Notes: generated by a model from the letters alone, not told the origin. 29,674 bases of DNA from CAZPQM01 sp964588995 (GCA_964588995.1 CAZPQM010000016.1:1-29674), one strand, 5' to 3'. Positions 7,198-16,142 are shown, counted from the first letter of the stretch. Program-made: numbers and translations.

Positions 7198-8415
7198 TTA
7201 CAGAATAACTTCCTTAATCTGTGCTTTCAGCCTCTCCGCGTCATCGCCCTCGCCTTTATATTCCACTCCGTCAGCGCGCACAATTCCCACAACAGTAAAC
7301 TCTTTATTACTAATTTTTTTCATGCGTTTATTAAAATTACCTGACGTAAAACATTCTGTTCTGATGCCCGTCTTTCTAATGCTATTAGCGAGTGACAACA
7401 CCGCCGCCGCATCCACGCCTTCATCATTTATCACCGCAAGTGACGAGGTTTTAGCAGGCTGCCCCTTTGAGAGCAATGCAATTCGCTCGACCCCGGCCGC
7501 AAAGCCGATCGCCGGCGTCTCAGGCCCTCCCATGGTACTCACCAGAGCATCGTAGCGACCACCTGCGAGGACCGTATTTTGCGCCCCCGCTTCCTTATCA
7601 TGACTGATAAACTCAAACACCATGCCATTATAGTAATCAAGCCCGCGAACAATGTAAGGATTGATGACATATTCAATCTGCAGCTCATCCAACATACTCA
7701 GCAAGGCCTGCCACTCTGCTTTATCGCTATCGGTCAGATATTCCTGAATCGTCGGAGCATTTTTCACCAATTCCTTATCGCCCTTATCCTTCGAATCCAG
7801 AATTCTAAGCGGGTTATGCGTGAGCCGTTGCAAACTATCCTCCGATAGCTGCGCTTTATGTTCGTTCAAATAATTCACCAACGCATTAAGATAAGCAGCG
7901 CGGGATTCGGCATTGCCGAGCGTATTTAACTCCAGCGTCACGTTTGGCACATCCCATGCGTTTAAGAGCGCATGGGCGAGCGCGATCAACTCGGCTTCTT
8001 CGGTTGCACCTTTCGCGCCCAGCCACTCGAAGTTGACCTGCGTAAATTGCCGCTGCCGTCCCTTTTGCGGGCGTTCGTAGCGAAATAAAGGACCATAAGA
8101 AAAGGCCTTAACTGGCAGCTTTTGTTGCAGCCCGCTCGAGATGAAAGCGCGCGCAACGCCTGCTGTAAACTCCGGACGGAGCGTCAGGCTTTCTTCATTA
8201 CGGTCCAGGAACGTATACATTTCCTTATTCACCACATCCGACAATTCGCCCAGAGTGCGCTTATATACCTCGGTAAATTCTGCAATCGGTGTAAAAAAAG
8301 GCTGAAAATTATATACATCAGCAAGCTGTTTTGCCTGATCGATAATCCATTGATAGCGGACCGCCTCTTCGCCATAGACGTCTTTCATTCCGCGGATGGG
8401 CTGGAGCTTAGGCAT
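7198..8415 (-). CDS. hisS: Histidyl-tRNA synthetase
   Basis: A class II aminoacyl-tRNA synthetase that charges tRNA-His. The 405-aa product (with the start at 8415) begins KLQPIRGMKDVYG, typical of HisRS. It shows class II motif 2 in the RYERPQKGRQRQF segment, the histidine-specific motifs GLDYYNGMVFEF and AGGRYDALV, and an anticodon-binding alpha/beta domain at the C-terminus. The frame is open 16 codons upstream to 8463, but the family alignment and an AAGGAG about 12 bases before support the later ATG. It is 77 bases downstream of ispG and precedes prfA. Confidence 0.95.
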   Translation of the reverse strand: MPKLQPIRGMKDVYGEEAVRYQWIIDQAKQLADVYNFQPFFTPIAEFTEVYKRTLGELSDVVNKEMYTFLDRNEESLTLRPEFTAGVARAFISSGLQQKLPVKAFSYGPLFRYERPQKGRQRQFTQVNFEWLGAKGATEEAELIALAHALLNAWDVPNVTLELNTLGNAESRAAYLNALVNYLNEHKAQLSEDSLQRLTHNPLRILDSKDKGDKELVKNAPTIQEYLTDSDKAEWQALLSMLDELQIEYVINPYIVRGLDYYNGMVFEFISHDKEAGAQNTVLAGGRYDALVSTMGGPETPAIGFAAGVERIALLSKGQPAKTSSLAVINDEGVDAAAVLSLANSIRKTGIRTECFTSGNFNKRMKKISNKEFTVVGIVRADGVEYKGEGDDAERLKAQIKEVIL

Positions 8416-8491
8416 CGCTATAGAATGCTCCTTGTTCGGATTCCTACCCCCGCACAAAAGCATATTGCATGCTGTAGACTAAGCCCTGAAG

Positions 8492-9715
8492 TCACGCCGC
8501 GACCATCTTGCTGTAACGTTCTTCGACATACTTGCAGATAATCTGCTGGAATTCTCCGGGAATATTATCGCCGCGGAGCGTATAGCGCTTTTCCCCATCG
8601 ATAAAGACCGGCGCAACCGGAGACTCACCCGTGCCGGGAAGGCTGATGCCAATATCCGCATGCTTGCTTTCCCCCGGGCCGTTCACAATACAGCCCATCA
8701 CTGCAACACTCATCGTTTCTACACCGGGATATTGCTGGCTCCAGATCGGCATTTGCTTGCGTAAGAACGTCTCTGTTTGCTGAGATAATTCCTGAAAAAA
8801 CGTGCTCGTGGTTCGCCCGCATCCGGGACAGGCTGTCACCGATGGTGTAAAGGAGCGAAAACCCATCGATTGCAGGATTTCCTGCGCAATCAGCACTTCG
8901 GTGGCACGGGCCTGACCGGGTTCCGGCGTCAGGGATACACGAATCGTATCTCCGATCCCCTGCTGCAGCAATACACTTAAGGCTGCCGTGGACGCGACCG
9001 TGCCTTTAATGCCCATACCGGCTTCCGTTAGCCCCAGATGGAGTGGATAATCTGACCGCTTGGCAAGTTCTTCATATACTTTAATTAGCTCCTGCACCTT
9101 ACTGACTTTGCAGGATATTATGATTTTGTTTTTTGCAATACCTATCTTTTGAGCGGCCTCCGCGCTCAATAACGCCGATTGCACAATCGCCTCGCGCATA
9201 ATGGCGTCTGCCGGTAAAGGCTCAGCTTGCTGTGCATTCTCATCCATTAATCGCGTCAGCAAATCCTGATCAAGCGAGCCCCAGTTCACCCCAATCCGCA
9301 CCGGCTTATCATATTCGATCGCTTTTTCCACCATGATCGCAAACTGTTTATCCCGCTTATCCCCAAAGCCGACATTGCCCGGGTTAATGCGGTATTTTGC
9401 AAGCGCAACGGCACAGGCCGGCTCGTCGTTAAGCAAGCGATGTCCGTTATAGTGAAAGTCGCCTATCAGCGGCACGTTATAACCTGCCGCATCGAGCTTT
9501 TCGCGGATATGCGGCACGGCCTTTGCCGCCTCCGGCCTATCTACGGTCATGCGCACCAGCTCAGACCCCGCATCAGCGAGCTCCATTACCTGCTTGACCG
9601 TCGATTCAATATCCGCCGTATCGGTATTCGTCATCGATTGCACCACAATAGGCGCATCGCCGCCCAATCGGACATGGCCTATTTTTGCTTGCACGGTTTT
9701 ATGCCGTTGAATCAT
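8492..9715 (-). CDS. ispG: 4-hydroxy-3-methylbut-2-enyl diphosphate synthase (MEP pathway)
   Basis: Converts methylerythritol cyclodiphosphate to HMBPP, the penultimate step of non-mevalonate isoprenoid synthesis, using a 4Fe-4S cluster. The 407-aa protein has the N-terminal TIM-barrel segment with VQSMTNTDT (25-33) and the cluster ligands Cys296 and Cys299 (CPGCGR) and Cys342 in MGCIVNGPGE, with Glu349 in the family's catalytic position. GAGG lies 5 bases before the ATG. Upstream is the rodZ-like gene, an arrangement seen in many Alphaproteobacteria. Its presence means this organism can make its own isoprenoid precursors, assuming the other pathway genes exist. Confidence 0.96.
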   Translation of the reverse strand: MIQRHKTVQAKIGHVRLGGDAPIVVQSMTNTDTADIESTVKQVMELADAGSELVRMTVDRPEAAKAVPHIREKLDAAGYNVPLIGDFHYNGHRLLNDEPACAVALAKYRINPGNVGFGDKRDKQFAIMVEKAIEYDKPVRIGVNWGSLDQDLLTRLMDENAQQAEPLPADAIMREAIVQSALLSAEAAQKIGIAKNKIIISCKVSKVQELIKVYEELAKRSDYPLHLGLTEAGMGIKGTVASTAALSVLLQQGIGDTIRVSLTPEPGQARATEVLIAQEILQSMGFRSFTPSVTACPGCGRTTSTFFQELSQQTETFLRKQMPIWSQQYPGVETMSVAVMGCIVNGPGESKHADIGISLPGTGESPVAPVFIDGEKRYTLRGDNIPGEFQQIICKYVEERYSKMVAA

Positions 9716-9740
9716 GAAAACCTCTTAAAAACGGCCACTA

Positions 9741-10493
9741 TTATCGCACAGTCACGCGTGAAAGCAAGTCATATACATCGAGCCGGACAGCGCCGTCTTC
9801 TCCCTGCAAGCCACCATAATCGGCTACGCGTTGCGCATCGACGTATATTTCTATCGCTGATAACGGTTCAGCACGCAAATGCAACCCCTTTTCCTCCTCC
9901 GGTATAAAGAGCGTATCGCCGGCGTTAAGCTGCTGCGAAGTTATCACCTGTCCATCATCATTCACTAATGTCACGATAGCGCGCTCAACAGCGAGTACAT
10001 TGATGACCGGGTCAGGATTCGTGTAGACATCAAGGACGTTATCCTTTTGCGACAAAGTTTGCATGGACTGCATGATCGCCTCATGTTCAAGCAACATATC
10101 CGTTTCCATATCTGCCAGATGTCCCTGCCACCATTGCATGATAATGACGAAGATAAGCAGCGAACCAAGCGCGAGTTTCATGCTGGGGTTATGCTCATCC
10201 GCGTAAGGCTCCGGCGGCGGCATATCATCTTGCCCGAAAGTGAGCTGATTCCGGTTTGCCAGCTGCAGCGCATGGGCCACATCGACCCCAAGGAACTCCG
10301 CGTAGGCTTTAACATAGGCCTCGACATGAAAATGCCCGGGCAGTTTTTGCAGCTCGTTCTTTTCCATCGCCTCGATAAAGCTGCGCTGAATATGAGTGCG
10401 CTCCGAAGCACGTTTGGTGCCAATTTTCTTTTTCTTGCGCGCAGCCGAAAATAGCTTACCTAAATTATCGGGCGCGGTGGTCTTATTTGGCAT
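9741..10493 (-). CDS. RodZ-like helix-turn-helix membrane protein (DUF4115 type)
   Basis: The 250-aa protein has a cytoplasmic helix-turn-helix domain (about 8-80, with FIEAMEKNELQKLPG and YVKAYAEFLGV typical of RodZ-like proteins). A proline-rich linker (90-100) is followed by one transmembrane helix (about 104-121) and a periplasmic part ending in a beta domain (about 160-250). RodZ links MreB to the envelope in cell elongation. This family in Alphaproteobacteria often precedes ispG, as here. The start ATG follows GAGGTG, and the gene begins 2 bases after the MBL-fold gene ends. I leave the symbol open because RodZ function cannot be shown from sequence alone. Confidence 0.8.
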   Translation of the reverse strand: MPNKTTAPDNLGKLFSAARKKKKIGTKRASERTHIQRSFIEAMEKNELQKLPGHFHVEAYVKAYAEFLGVDVAHALQLANRNQLTFGQDDMPPPEPYADEHNPSMKLALGSLLIFVIIMQWWQGHLADMETDMLLEHEAIMQSMQTLSQKDNVLDVYTNPDPVINVLAVERAIVTLVNDDGQVITSQQLNAGDTLFIPEEEKGLHLRAEPLSAIEIYVDAQRVADYGGLQGEDGAVRLDVYDLLSRVTVR

Positions 10494-10495
10494 GG

Positions 10496-11266
10496 TTACA
10501 CCTCAACTACCATGCCATCATACGCGGGCTCGACCCCTCCCGGCAAGCTGTCTTTGAAGCTAGCATAGTCAAAATCATGTCCCATATGGGTTAGTATGGC
10601 ACGCTTAGGCCGATATTCCTCAATCCAGTTAAGCGCAATATCCAGATGCGCATGGGTTGGCGCTTCGCTTTTGCGTAGGCAATCCACGATCCACAGATCA
10701 AGATCATAAAGCTGTGGCTGGCTTTCCTCCGGGAAAGTTTTTACATCAACCGAATAGGCAAACGATCCGAATCGAAAGCCGACCGTATCACCTGCCAGAC
10801 CATGTATCTGCCGGAAAGGCATCACCTCGATTGCCCCCACATGAAACGGCTTAAGGTAATCAATACGGTTTTCTAGAAGGCAGGGGCGAAACCAATGCGG
10901 CCGAGGGCGCTCTAAAAACGCATAGTGGAATCGCTCTTTCAGTTCTGTAAAAGTCTCCGCGTTGGTATAGCAGGGAATTTCCCTGTCGCCATGGTGATTG
11001 AAACTGCGCACCTCGTCGATCCCGTGCGTATGATCAGCATGGGCATGCGTATAGAGTAGCGCATCAATCGTACACAAGTCATTGGAAATTGCCTGTTGAT
11101 ATAGATCAGGCGGAGTGTCGATCAGAATACGCGTTCCCGCATCTTCCACCAATATGGCTGAGCGGGTGCGCTTATTGCGCGGGTCCGTTGAGGTACACAC
11201 CGCGCATTTACAGCCGATCATCGGAACGCCAGTCGACGACCCACAGCCAAGTATGGTGATTTTCAT
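10496..11266 (-). CDS. MBL-fold metal-dependent hydrolase (PhnP-like)
   Basis: A 256-aa metallo-beta-lactamase-fold hydrolase with the metal-binding motif HAHADH (74-79) and the N-terminal segment LGCGSSTGVP. A cysteine cluster, CKCAVC (19-24), resembles the structural zinc site of PhnP-type phosphodiesterases. Further likely metal ligands are the late HLD and THMGHD segments. The substrate is unknown; cyclic phosphates are plausible by analogy with PhnP. It overlaps tatD by 4 bases (ATGA) and is followed after 2 bases by the rodZ-like gene. The tatD-MBL pair next to metG-holB-tmk is common in Alphaproteobacteria. Confidence 0.88.
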   Translation of the reverse strand: MKITILGCGSSTGVPMIGCKCAVCTSTDPRNKRTRSAILVEDAGTRILIDTPPDLYQQAISNDLCTIDALLYTHAHADHTHGIDEVRSFNHHGDREIPCYTNAETFTELKERFHYAFLERPRPHWFRPCLLENRIDYLKPFHVGAIEVMPFRQIHGLAGDTVGFRFGSFAYSVDVKTFPEESQPQLYDLDLWIVDCLRKSEAPTHAHLDIALNWIEEYRPKRAILTHMGHDFDYASFKDSLPGGVEPAYDGMVVEV

Positions 11267-12039
11267 GTAGGCTTAGCGCGATTAAACAGTGTAAAGAAAT
11301 TCTCCGTTGTGCGCTCCGCTAGTTGCTCTAATGTCAGGCTTTTTAGCCGCGCAACCTCTTCCGCTGTGTGTTTGGTATAGGCCGGCTCGTTGGTTTTACC
11401 GCGATAGGGCACCGGCGCTAAAAACGGGGAGTCTGTCTCCACGAGTAACCGCTCAACCGGAACCGTTTGCACGACATCGCGCAGCTCGCCCGCTTTCTTA
11501 AACGTTACGATCCCGGAAATGGAAATGTAACCGCCCAGCTTGAGCGCCTCATCGGCGAGAAACTGCGTCCCCGTAAAGCAATGGATAAGAAACGGAAAGG
11601 CTCCTCTCGCCGTTTCTTCTTTGAGAATAGCAACCGTATCCTCCTCCGCATCGCGCGTATGCACAATCAACGGCAGGCCTGTTTCTCGGCTTGCGGCTAT
11701 ATGCTCGCGGAATTGCGTTTGCTGCGACTCGCGGTCGCTATATTCGTAATAATAATCCAGCCCGGTCTCCCCAATCCCGATCACTTTGGCACGCTGGGTC
11801 AGCTTAACCAACTCGTCTTTCGTGGTCTGTTCCTTATCTGCTTCATGCGGGTGAATACCTACCGAGCAGAACACATTTTCATTCGCCGCCGCGATGGACT
11901 GCACTTCGTCGAATTCGGATAGCTTGGTGCAAATGGTTTGCAGCAGCTGAACGCCATGCTCTTCCGCCGTCTGCAGCACCTCGGGGATACGGTCTTTCAA
12001 TTCCGGGAAGTTAAGATGGCAATGTGAATCGACTAGCAT
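11263..12039 (-). CDS. tatD: TatD family metal-dependent DNase
   Basis: A TIM-barrel amidohydrolase-like nuclease with 3'-5' exonuclease activity in characterised members. The protein is 258 aa with the start chosen. It shows DSHCHLNF at the N-terminus (two metal-binding His), GIHPHEA, the ETGLDYYY segment with a bridging Glu, HTRDA, HCFTG and ETDSPFLAP. The frame extends upstream to a GTG at 12057 that falls inside a palindromic repeat. The ATG at 12039 has AGG at good distance and matches the family N-terminus (MLVDSHCHL). It is the first gene of the run tatD-MBL-rodZ-like-ispG. Confidence 0.93.
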   Translation of the reverse strand: MLVDSHCHLNFPELKDRIPEVLQTAEEHGVQLLQTICTKLSEFDEVQSIAAANENVFCSVGIHPHEADKEQTTKDELVKLTQRAKVIGIGETGLDYYYEYSDRESQQTQFREHIAASRETGLPLIVHTRDAEEDTVAILKEETARGAFPFLIHCFTGTQFLADEALKLGGYISISGIVTFKKAGELRDVVQTVPVERLLVETDSPFLAPVPYRGKTNEPAYTKHTAEEVARLKSLTLEQLAERTTENFFTLFNRAKPT

Positions 12040-12054
12040 CATTTTCCTTTTCTT

Positions 12055-12130
12055 CACCCTGAGCTACCATAGGGAGTCGAAGGATCTTTTCTATGCCGAT
12101 GATACGATCCTTCAACCCGTTCAGGATGAC
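12055..12130. repeat. Palindromic intergenic repeat (REP-like), copy 1
   Basis: The inner arms GAAGGATC (12079-12086) and GATCCTTC (12106-12113) pair perfectly. Outer parts are partly complementary: CACCCTGAG at the left end against TTCAGGATGAC at the right end. Elements of this CCTGAGC...GAAGGATC style are scattered through many proteobacterial genomes. It fills the gap between tatD and the secreted protein gene and may act as a transcript-end hairpin. Confidence 0.6.
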
Positions 12131-12132
12131 GT

Positions 12133-12507
12133 TCAATAATCATTCCGGCACCGGTTTTGAATACATTTCGGCGGCTGTGCACCCAGCACGCAGGCCTTCT
12201 CGCACTGTCCGAATTTGGTGTGAAATTCAGCCAACAGCTGGTAGATTTCCTCGACCGTATCCTTATGCACCGGCACCGTACACCCAAAGCAGTTTGCCAC
12301 TATATTTGCGCAGTCCGCATCACGACCGCAGGACTGCGCGCCCTGTATCGTGCGCTCAACCTGCTCCTTCGCGTTGATCATCTGCGTTTGCGTAAATTGT
12401 TGGTGCGCGTATGGGTTCAGCTTGTCCGCAACGACCGAAGGATCATAGGCGACTTGAGCGTTTGCCGTAAAGGCGTAAAAACCAATTATTAGAAGTAATA
12501 TTCGCAT
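12133..12507 (-). CDS. Small secreted cysteine-rich hypothetical protein
   Basis: I do not recognise the family. From the ATG at 12507 (GGAG 9 bases upstream) the product is 124 aa and starts with a clear signal peptide, MRILLLIIGFYAFTANA, with likely cleavage after the second ANA alanine. The frame is open upstream to 12591, but that extension runs through a palindromic repeat and would bury the signal peptide. The mature part contains eight cysteines, four in the segment SCGRDADCANIVANCFGC and four near the C-terminus, which suggests several disulfides in the periplasm or outside. It sits between two palindromic repeats and downstream of metG, not closely coupled to either neighbour. Confidence 0.75.
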   Translation of the reverse strand: MRILLLIIGFYAFTANAQVAYDPSVVADKLNPYAHQQFTQTQMINAKEQVERTIQGAQSCGRDADCANIVANCFGCTVPVHKDTVEEIYQLLAEFHTKFGQCEKACVLGAQPPKCIQNRCRNDY

Positions 12508-12520
12508 CAATCCGATCTCC

Positions 12521-12672
12521 GTCATTCCGACACGCGAGGCGATAGTAATCTCCGAGACGACGGAATCCAAGAAGAAAATGACAGAAGTCATCTCTGAGGT
12601 AAATCGATGTCTATCGATTTACTCAACTGGATTCTACTCACCTCGCATTGCTATGCGCGGTTCGAGAATGAC
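12521..12672. repeat. Large compound palindromic repeat, copy 2
   Basis: About 150 bases bounded by GTCATTC (12521) and GAATGAC (end 12672). Nested inside are GGAATCCA/TGGATTCT arms, a perfect 10-bp stem GTAAATCGAT (12599-12608) with ATCGATTTAC (12613-12622) around GTCT, and a small ATGAC-AGAA-GTCAT hairpin (about 12578-12591). GTCATTC...GGAATCCA palindromes are frequent dispersed repeats in Rickettsiales and other bacteria. It starts 3 bases after the metG stop codon and could also end that transcript. Confidence 0.65.
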
Positions 12673-12675
12673 TAA

Positions 12676-14328
12676 CTACGCAGCATCCTGCTTCTTTTCA
12701 AGCCTCGGAAAAAGCGGTTCCGGTTTGGGCAGTTCCGTGCCGGGCTTTAGCGCATACTCCGCGGTCAGATGGTGAAACATCCGCTCATCTTCCGGTACTG
12801 CCAGCTGGTCGAGCAGCTTCCCCGCTATCGTTGGGCAGAAGGGCTGGAGGTGAATACCGATTGCTCTTAATGCCTCTAGAGTAATGTATAAAACTGTTTG
12901 GAATTCTACAAAATCTGTTTTGTTCAGTTTCCAAGGCTCTTTATGTTGAAAGTATGCATTTTTATCGGCAGCGTGCTGAATAATTTGGGTAAAATCTAGT
13001 ATGTGAGTATCGAAATATCTTACTCCGGGTTGTGGACGAAAATCACGTTCCGAAATTACTCTTCTGATTCCGTGTAAGTAACTACCGGATGTATTATATA
13101 TATTTAAAAGCTCCTGCTCGTTACTGAAATGCCAGGCTCCTTTTTCATCATTTTCAAAAGAATACTCCGGCACCTTCCCCTCGCAATTCTTCTGGATCAT
13201 CGACAGGCTGCGCTGGGCAAGATTACCGATATTATTCGCAAGGTCTGCATTGACCGTCTCGAGCATACGATCCTGCGCGAAGTCACCATCATTGCCGAAC
13301 GGCATCGCCCGCAGCATAAAATAGCGCAGCTGATCCACTCCGCCTGCCGCTTCAATCATATCATCCGGTGAAAGCACATTGCCGATCGACTTGCTCATCT
13401 TCTCGCCTTCAATCGTCCACCAGCCGTGCGCGACAATCCGCTTCGGCAGCGGCAAATCCGCCGCCATCAAGAACGCCGGCCAATAGACAGCGTGGAAGCG
13501 GAGAATATCTTTACCAACAATATGCGTGGTGTTAGGCCAGAATACCTCCATCTCTTCACCATCCGGGTAGCCGCAGCTGGTCAGATAGTTGGTCAACGCA
13601 TCAATCCAGACATACATGATATGTTTGTCGTTACCCGGAACAGGCACACCCCAATCAAACGTGGTGCGCGAAATCGAAAGATCACTCAAGCCCCCTTCCA
13701 CAAAGCGCTTTACTTCGTTGAACCGGCTTTGCGGGTAGATGAAATCCGGATGCGCTTCAAAATAATCGAGCAGCTTTTGCTGATATGCGGAGAGTTTGAA
13801 GAAGTAACTTTCTTCTTCCACCCATTCGACCTCGGCACCTGTAGGCGCGCATTTCTTACCCTCCTTCTCGATTAACTCGCTTTCCGCATAATACGCCTCA
13901 TCGCGTACCGAATACCACCCGGCATATTTATCGAGATAAATAGCCTCATTCGCTTCCAGTTTCTTCCATAATGCCTGCGCCGCTTTCTTGTGACGCTCCT
14001 CCGTCGTACGGATAAAGTCGGTGTTGGAGATATTGAGGAGATTAGTATTTGATGCGTTTTGCATTACACTTCCACACGGATTCACCAGCCGGCGAAACCT
14101 TTCAGAAACTTCATCGGTGAAGCTTTGTGGGTCAATACCCTTCGCTTCCGCTGACTTGGCCACTTTCTGCCCATGCTCGTCGGTGCCGGTCAAAAACTTC
14201 ACCTCCCTGCCGTCAAGCCGCATGAAGCGCGCCATTACGTCGGCAGCAATCGTCGTATACGCATGGCCGATATGCGGGCTATCATTCACATAATAAATCG
14301 GCGTGGTAATGTAAAATGTATCGGTCAT
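12676..14328 (-). CDS. metG: Methionyl-tRNA synthetase (with unusual insertions)
   Basis: Charges initiator and elongator tRNA-Met. The 550-aa protein has the HIGH signature (19-22), the KMSKS loop (310-314) and the GWYSVRDEAYY segment. It lacks the CxxC zinc knuckles, as in the MetG2 group of Alphaproteobacteria, and lacks a C-terminal tRNA-binding domain. It is longer than the roughly 510-520 aa usual for this group. Two places look inserted: about residues 83-97 (NPCGSVMQNASNT) just before LNISNTDFIRTT, and about 391-450 in the anticodon-binding domain, where the DNA (about 12860-13160) is visibly AT-rich. AAGGA lies 7 bases before the ATG. It is 74 bases downstream of holB. Confidence 0.94.
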   Translation of the reverse strand: MTDTFYITTPIYYVNDSPHIGHAYTTIAADVMARFMRLDGREVKFLTGTDEHGQKVAKSAEAKGIDPQSFTDEVSERFRRLVNPCGSVMQNASNTNLLNISNTDFIRTTEERHKKAAQALWKKLEANEAIYLDKYAGWYSVRDEAYYAESELIEKEGKKCAPTGAEVEWVEEESYFFKLSAYQQKLLDYFEAHPDFIYPQSRFNEVKRFVEGGLSDLSISRTTFDWGVPVPGNDKHIMYVWIDALTNYLTSCGYPDGEEMEVFWPNTTHIVGKDILRFHAVYWPAFLMAADLPLPKRIVAHGWWTIEGEKMSKSIGNVLSPDDMIEAAGGVDQLRYFMLRAMPFGNDGDFAQDRMLETVNADLANNIGNLAQRSLSMIQKNCEGKVPEYSFENDEKGAWHFSNEQELLNIYNTSGSYLHGIRRVISERDFRPQPGVRYFDTHILDFTQIIQHAADKNAYFQHKEPWKLNKTDFVEFQTVLYITLEALRAIGIHLQPFCPTIAGKLLDQLAVPEDERMFHHLTAEYALKPGTELPKPEPLFPRLEKKQDAA

Positions 14329-14402
14329 AGCATTATCCTTGCTTATATCGAGGCCATCATCCGTGAAACACGCTTCGGGTCAAGCCTGAAAGGCAGTAAT
14401 TC

Positions 14403-15491
14403 TCAGAGCGCCGCGAGCATTTCCTGCGTGGCAAGCGTGCGGTCAAGGTTCCACACCTCGACATCACGACCGATGGCCTGCGTTTGTTTCCACGCCTCAA
14501 GCAATCCCTCTACGCCGCAGGTGTCAACTAACTGAGCATATAGCTCCTGCTCCTTCTGGCTGGGCGGTTTGATTCCGAGCGCATGGGATCTCACCACATC
14601 CGAAAGAAGCCACGCATAGAGCTCAACCATAACATCCCATTCCCGCTGTTTCTGCTTGCCGCCAAACGCATTCGCAAAATCCTGCACCGAAATCACGTCC
14701 AGCTTCGGTGTTGATGCGAGGATCGATAACAGCATCTGATAGGTCTTATATGCGTCCTGCTCAAATAATGTAATCGCCTGGCCGACCGCGCCTTTAGAAA
14801 CGCGTATGGCGAACTCAAGCGCGGGATCAAACGCATCCACCCCATCGAGCTGGCTGGTGATCAACTTGCTCACTTCCGCCTCACTGAGCGGTTTCATGGC
14901 GAGTTTCCTGCAGCGGGATGCAATCGTCGGCAGTAAGCGACCCGGTACGTGGCTGATCAGAAAAAACACCGTTTGCTTCGGCGGCTCTTCCAGCATTTTA
15001 AGAAGTGCATTGGCAGCATTATGGTTCATGTCATCAGCGCTATCGATAATCACGACCCGCCGACCGGTTTCCGCTGAGGTCTGTCCAAGGAAATGCTGCA
15101 GCTCTCGCAGTTGATACATACGGATTTCAAACCCGGCTTTTTCTTTGCCATCTTCACCGATATGGGTCGGCTCAATCGTGAGCAGATCAGCATGAGCCCC
15201 CTGCATCATGCGCTGTACTTCAGGTGAATCTATTTCATATTGCAGTGGTTTTTCCGGTACTGCCGCGGGGAGTTCGTCGCCAAACAGTGATGGACCGCCA
15301 GCTTCTACAGGACGTGTCAGAATATAACGCGCCGCATGGTATGCAAGCGTGGCCTTGCCGACTCCCTGCGGGCCATGCAACATCCACGCATGATGCAATT
15401 CGCCGGAATCCTCAGCGTCGGTAATTGCCTGCGCCGCCGATTGATGCCCGACCAGTTGCGTACTATGAAGCGGTTGATGCGTGGATTCCAT
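14403..15491 (-). CDS. holB: DNA polymerase III subunit delta'
   Basis: Part of the clamp loader that opens the beta clamp at replication forks. The 362-aa protein has the Walker A segment HGPQGVGKAT (39-48), the downstream ADDMNHNAANALLKMLEEPP segment typical of delta', and the SRC motif in IASRCRKL, followed by C-terminal helical domains. It overlaps tmk by 29 bases, the usual tmk-holB arrangement in Alphaproteobacteria. The start ATG lies within the tmk reading frame. No anomalies are seen. Confidence 0.93.
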   Translation of the reverse strand: MESTHQPLHSTQLVGHQSAAQAITDAEDSGELHHAWMLHGPQGVGKATLAYHAARYILTRPVEAGGPSLFGDELPAAVPEKPLQYEIDSPEVQRMMQGAHADLLTIEPTHIGEDGKEKAGFEIRMYQLRELQHFLGQTSAETGRRVVIIDSADDMNHNAANALLKMLEEPPKQTVFFLISHVPGRLLPTIASRCRKLAMKPLSEAEVSKLITSQLDGVDAFDPALEFAIRVSKGAVGQAITLFEQDAYKTYQMLLSILASTPKLDVISVQDFANAFGGKQKQREWDVMVELYAWLLSDVVRSHALGIKPPSQKEQELYAQLVDTCGVEGLLEAWKQTQAIGRDVEVWNLDRTLATQEMLAAL

Positions 15492-16140
15492 GCGCCTGAT
15501 TTGCCAGCTTTAGGTTAAAACGTTGGTTCACCGTTTCTAACACAGTTGCATGGATAGTCGCAATATCCTTGGACGCATCCACCACCACACAGCGCTGTTT
15601 ATTCGCCTCCGCTATTTCTAAAAACCCTTCCCGCAAGCGCTTATGAAACGTAAGCTGCATCGACTCGTAGCGATCTTCCAAATCGCCACGCTGCTGCGTA
15701 CGCGCGAGACCAGCCTCTGCATCCAGATCGAAAATGAGCGTTAGATCGGGCATTCGCCTTTCGGTCACCTTTTGATTGAGCGTCTCAATCAGCGCATGAT
15801 CCACCCCGTGACCATAGCCCTGATAAGCAAGGGTGGAATCGGCATAGCGATCGGTTATCACCCATTTTCCCTGCGCTAAAGAAGGGGCTACCAACCGCTT
15901 CGTATGATCCCGCCGTGCTGCCATATGCAACAGGGTTTCGCTAAGCGGATCCCAGCGGTCCGGCTCCCCTTCGACCAGTAACGAACGGACGGCGTTGCCA
16001 CCTTCAGTGCCGCCCGGTTCGCGCGTTCGTACATAGTCGATTTTAGCTGCAAACAGGGCATCGCACAGGAACTGCAGTTGCGTCGTTTTGCCGCTACCGT
16101 CCACGCCCTCACATGAAATAAACGCCGCAGCCTTCTCCAC
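15463..16140 (-). CDS. tmk: Thymidylate kinase
   Basis: Phosphorylates dTMP to dTDP for DNA synthesis. The 225-aa protein has the P-loop CEGVDGSGKTT (10-20), the DRY-type segment VITDRYADSTLAYQGYG and a LID region around QQRGDLEDRYE. The best start is GTG at 16140, only 2 bases after the dacA stop codon, so translation is probably coupled. The last 29 bases overlap holB. Length is within the family's range, slightly extended at the C-terminus. Confidence 0.94.
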   Translation of the reverse strand: MEKAAAFISCEGVDGSGKTTQLQFLCDALFAAKIDYVRTREPGGTEGGNAVRSLLVEGEPDRWDPLSETLLHMAARRDHTKRLVAPSLAQGKWVITDRYADSTLAYQGYGHGVDHALIETLNQKVTERRMPDLTLIFDLDAEAGLARTQQRGDLEDRYESMQLTFHKRLREGFLEIAEANKQRCVVVDASKDIATIHATVLETVNQRFNLKLANQAHGIHASTAS

Positions 16141-16142
16141 CG

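Noticed and set aside
12508..12591. Longer N-terminus for the cysteine-rich protein
   Set aside because: The extension reads through a palindromic repeat, lacks a ribosome binding site advantage and would mask the signal peptide.
12055..12672. CRISPR-like repeats
   Set aside because: These are palindromes of different sequence, not regularly spaced direct repeats; no CRISPR array was seen anywhere in the window.
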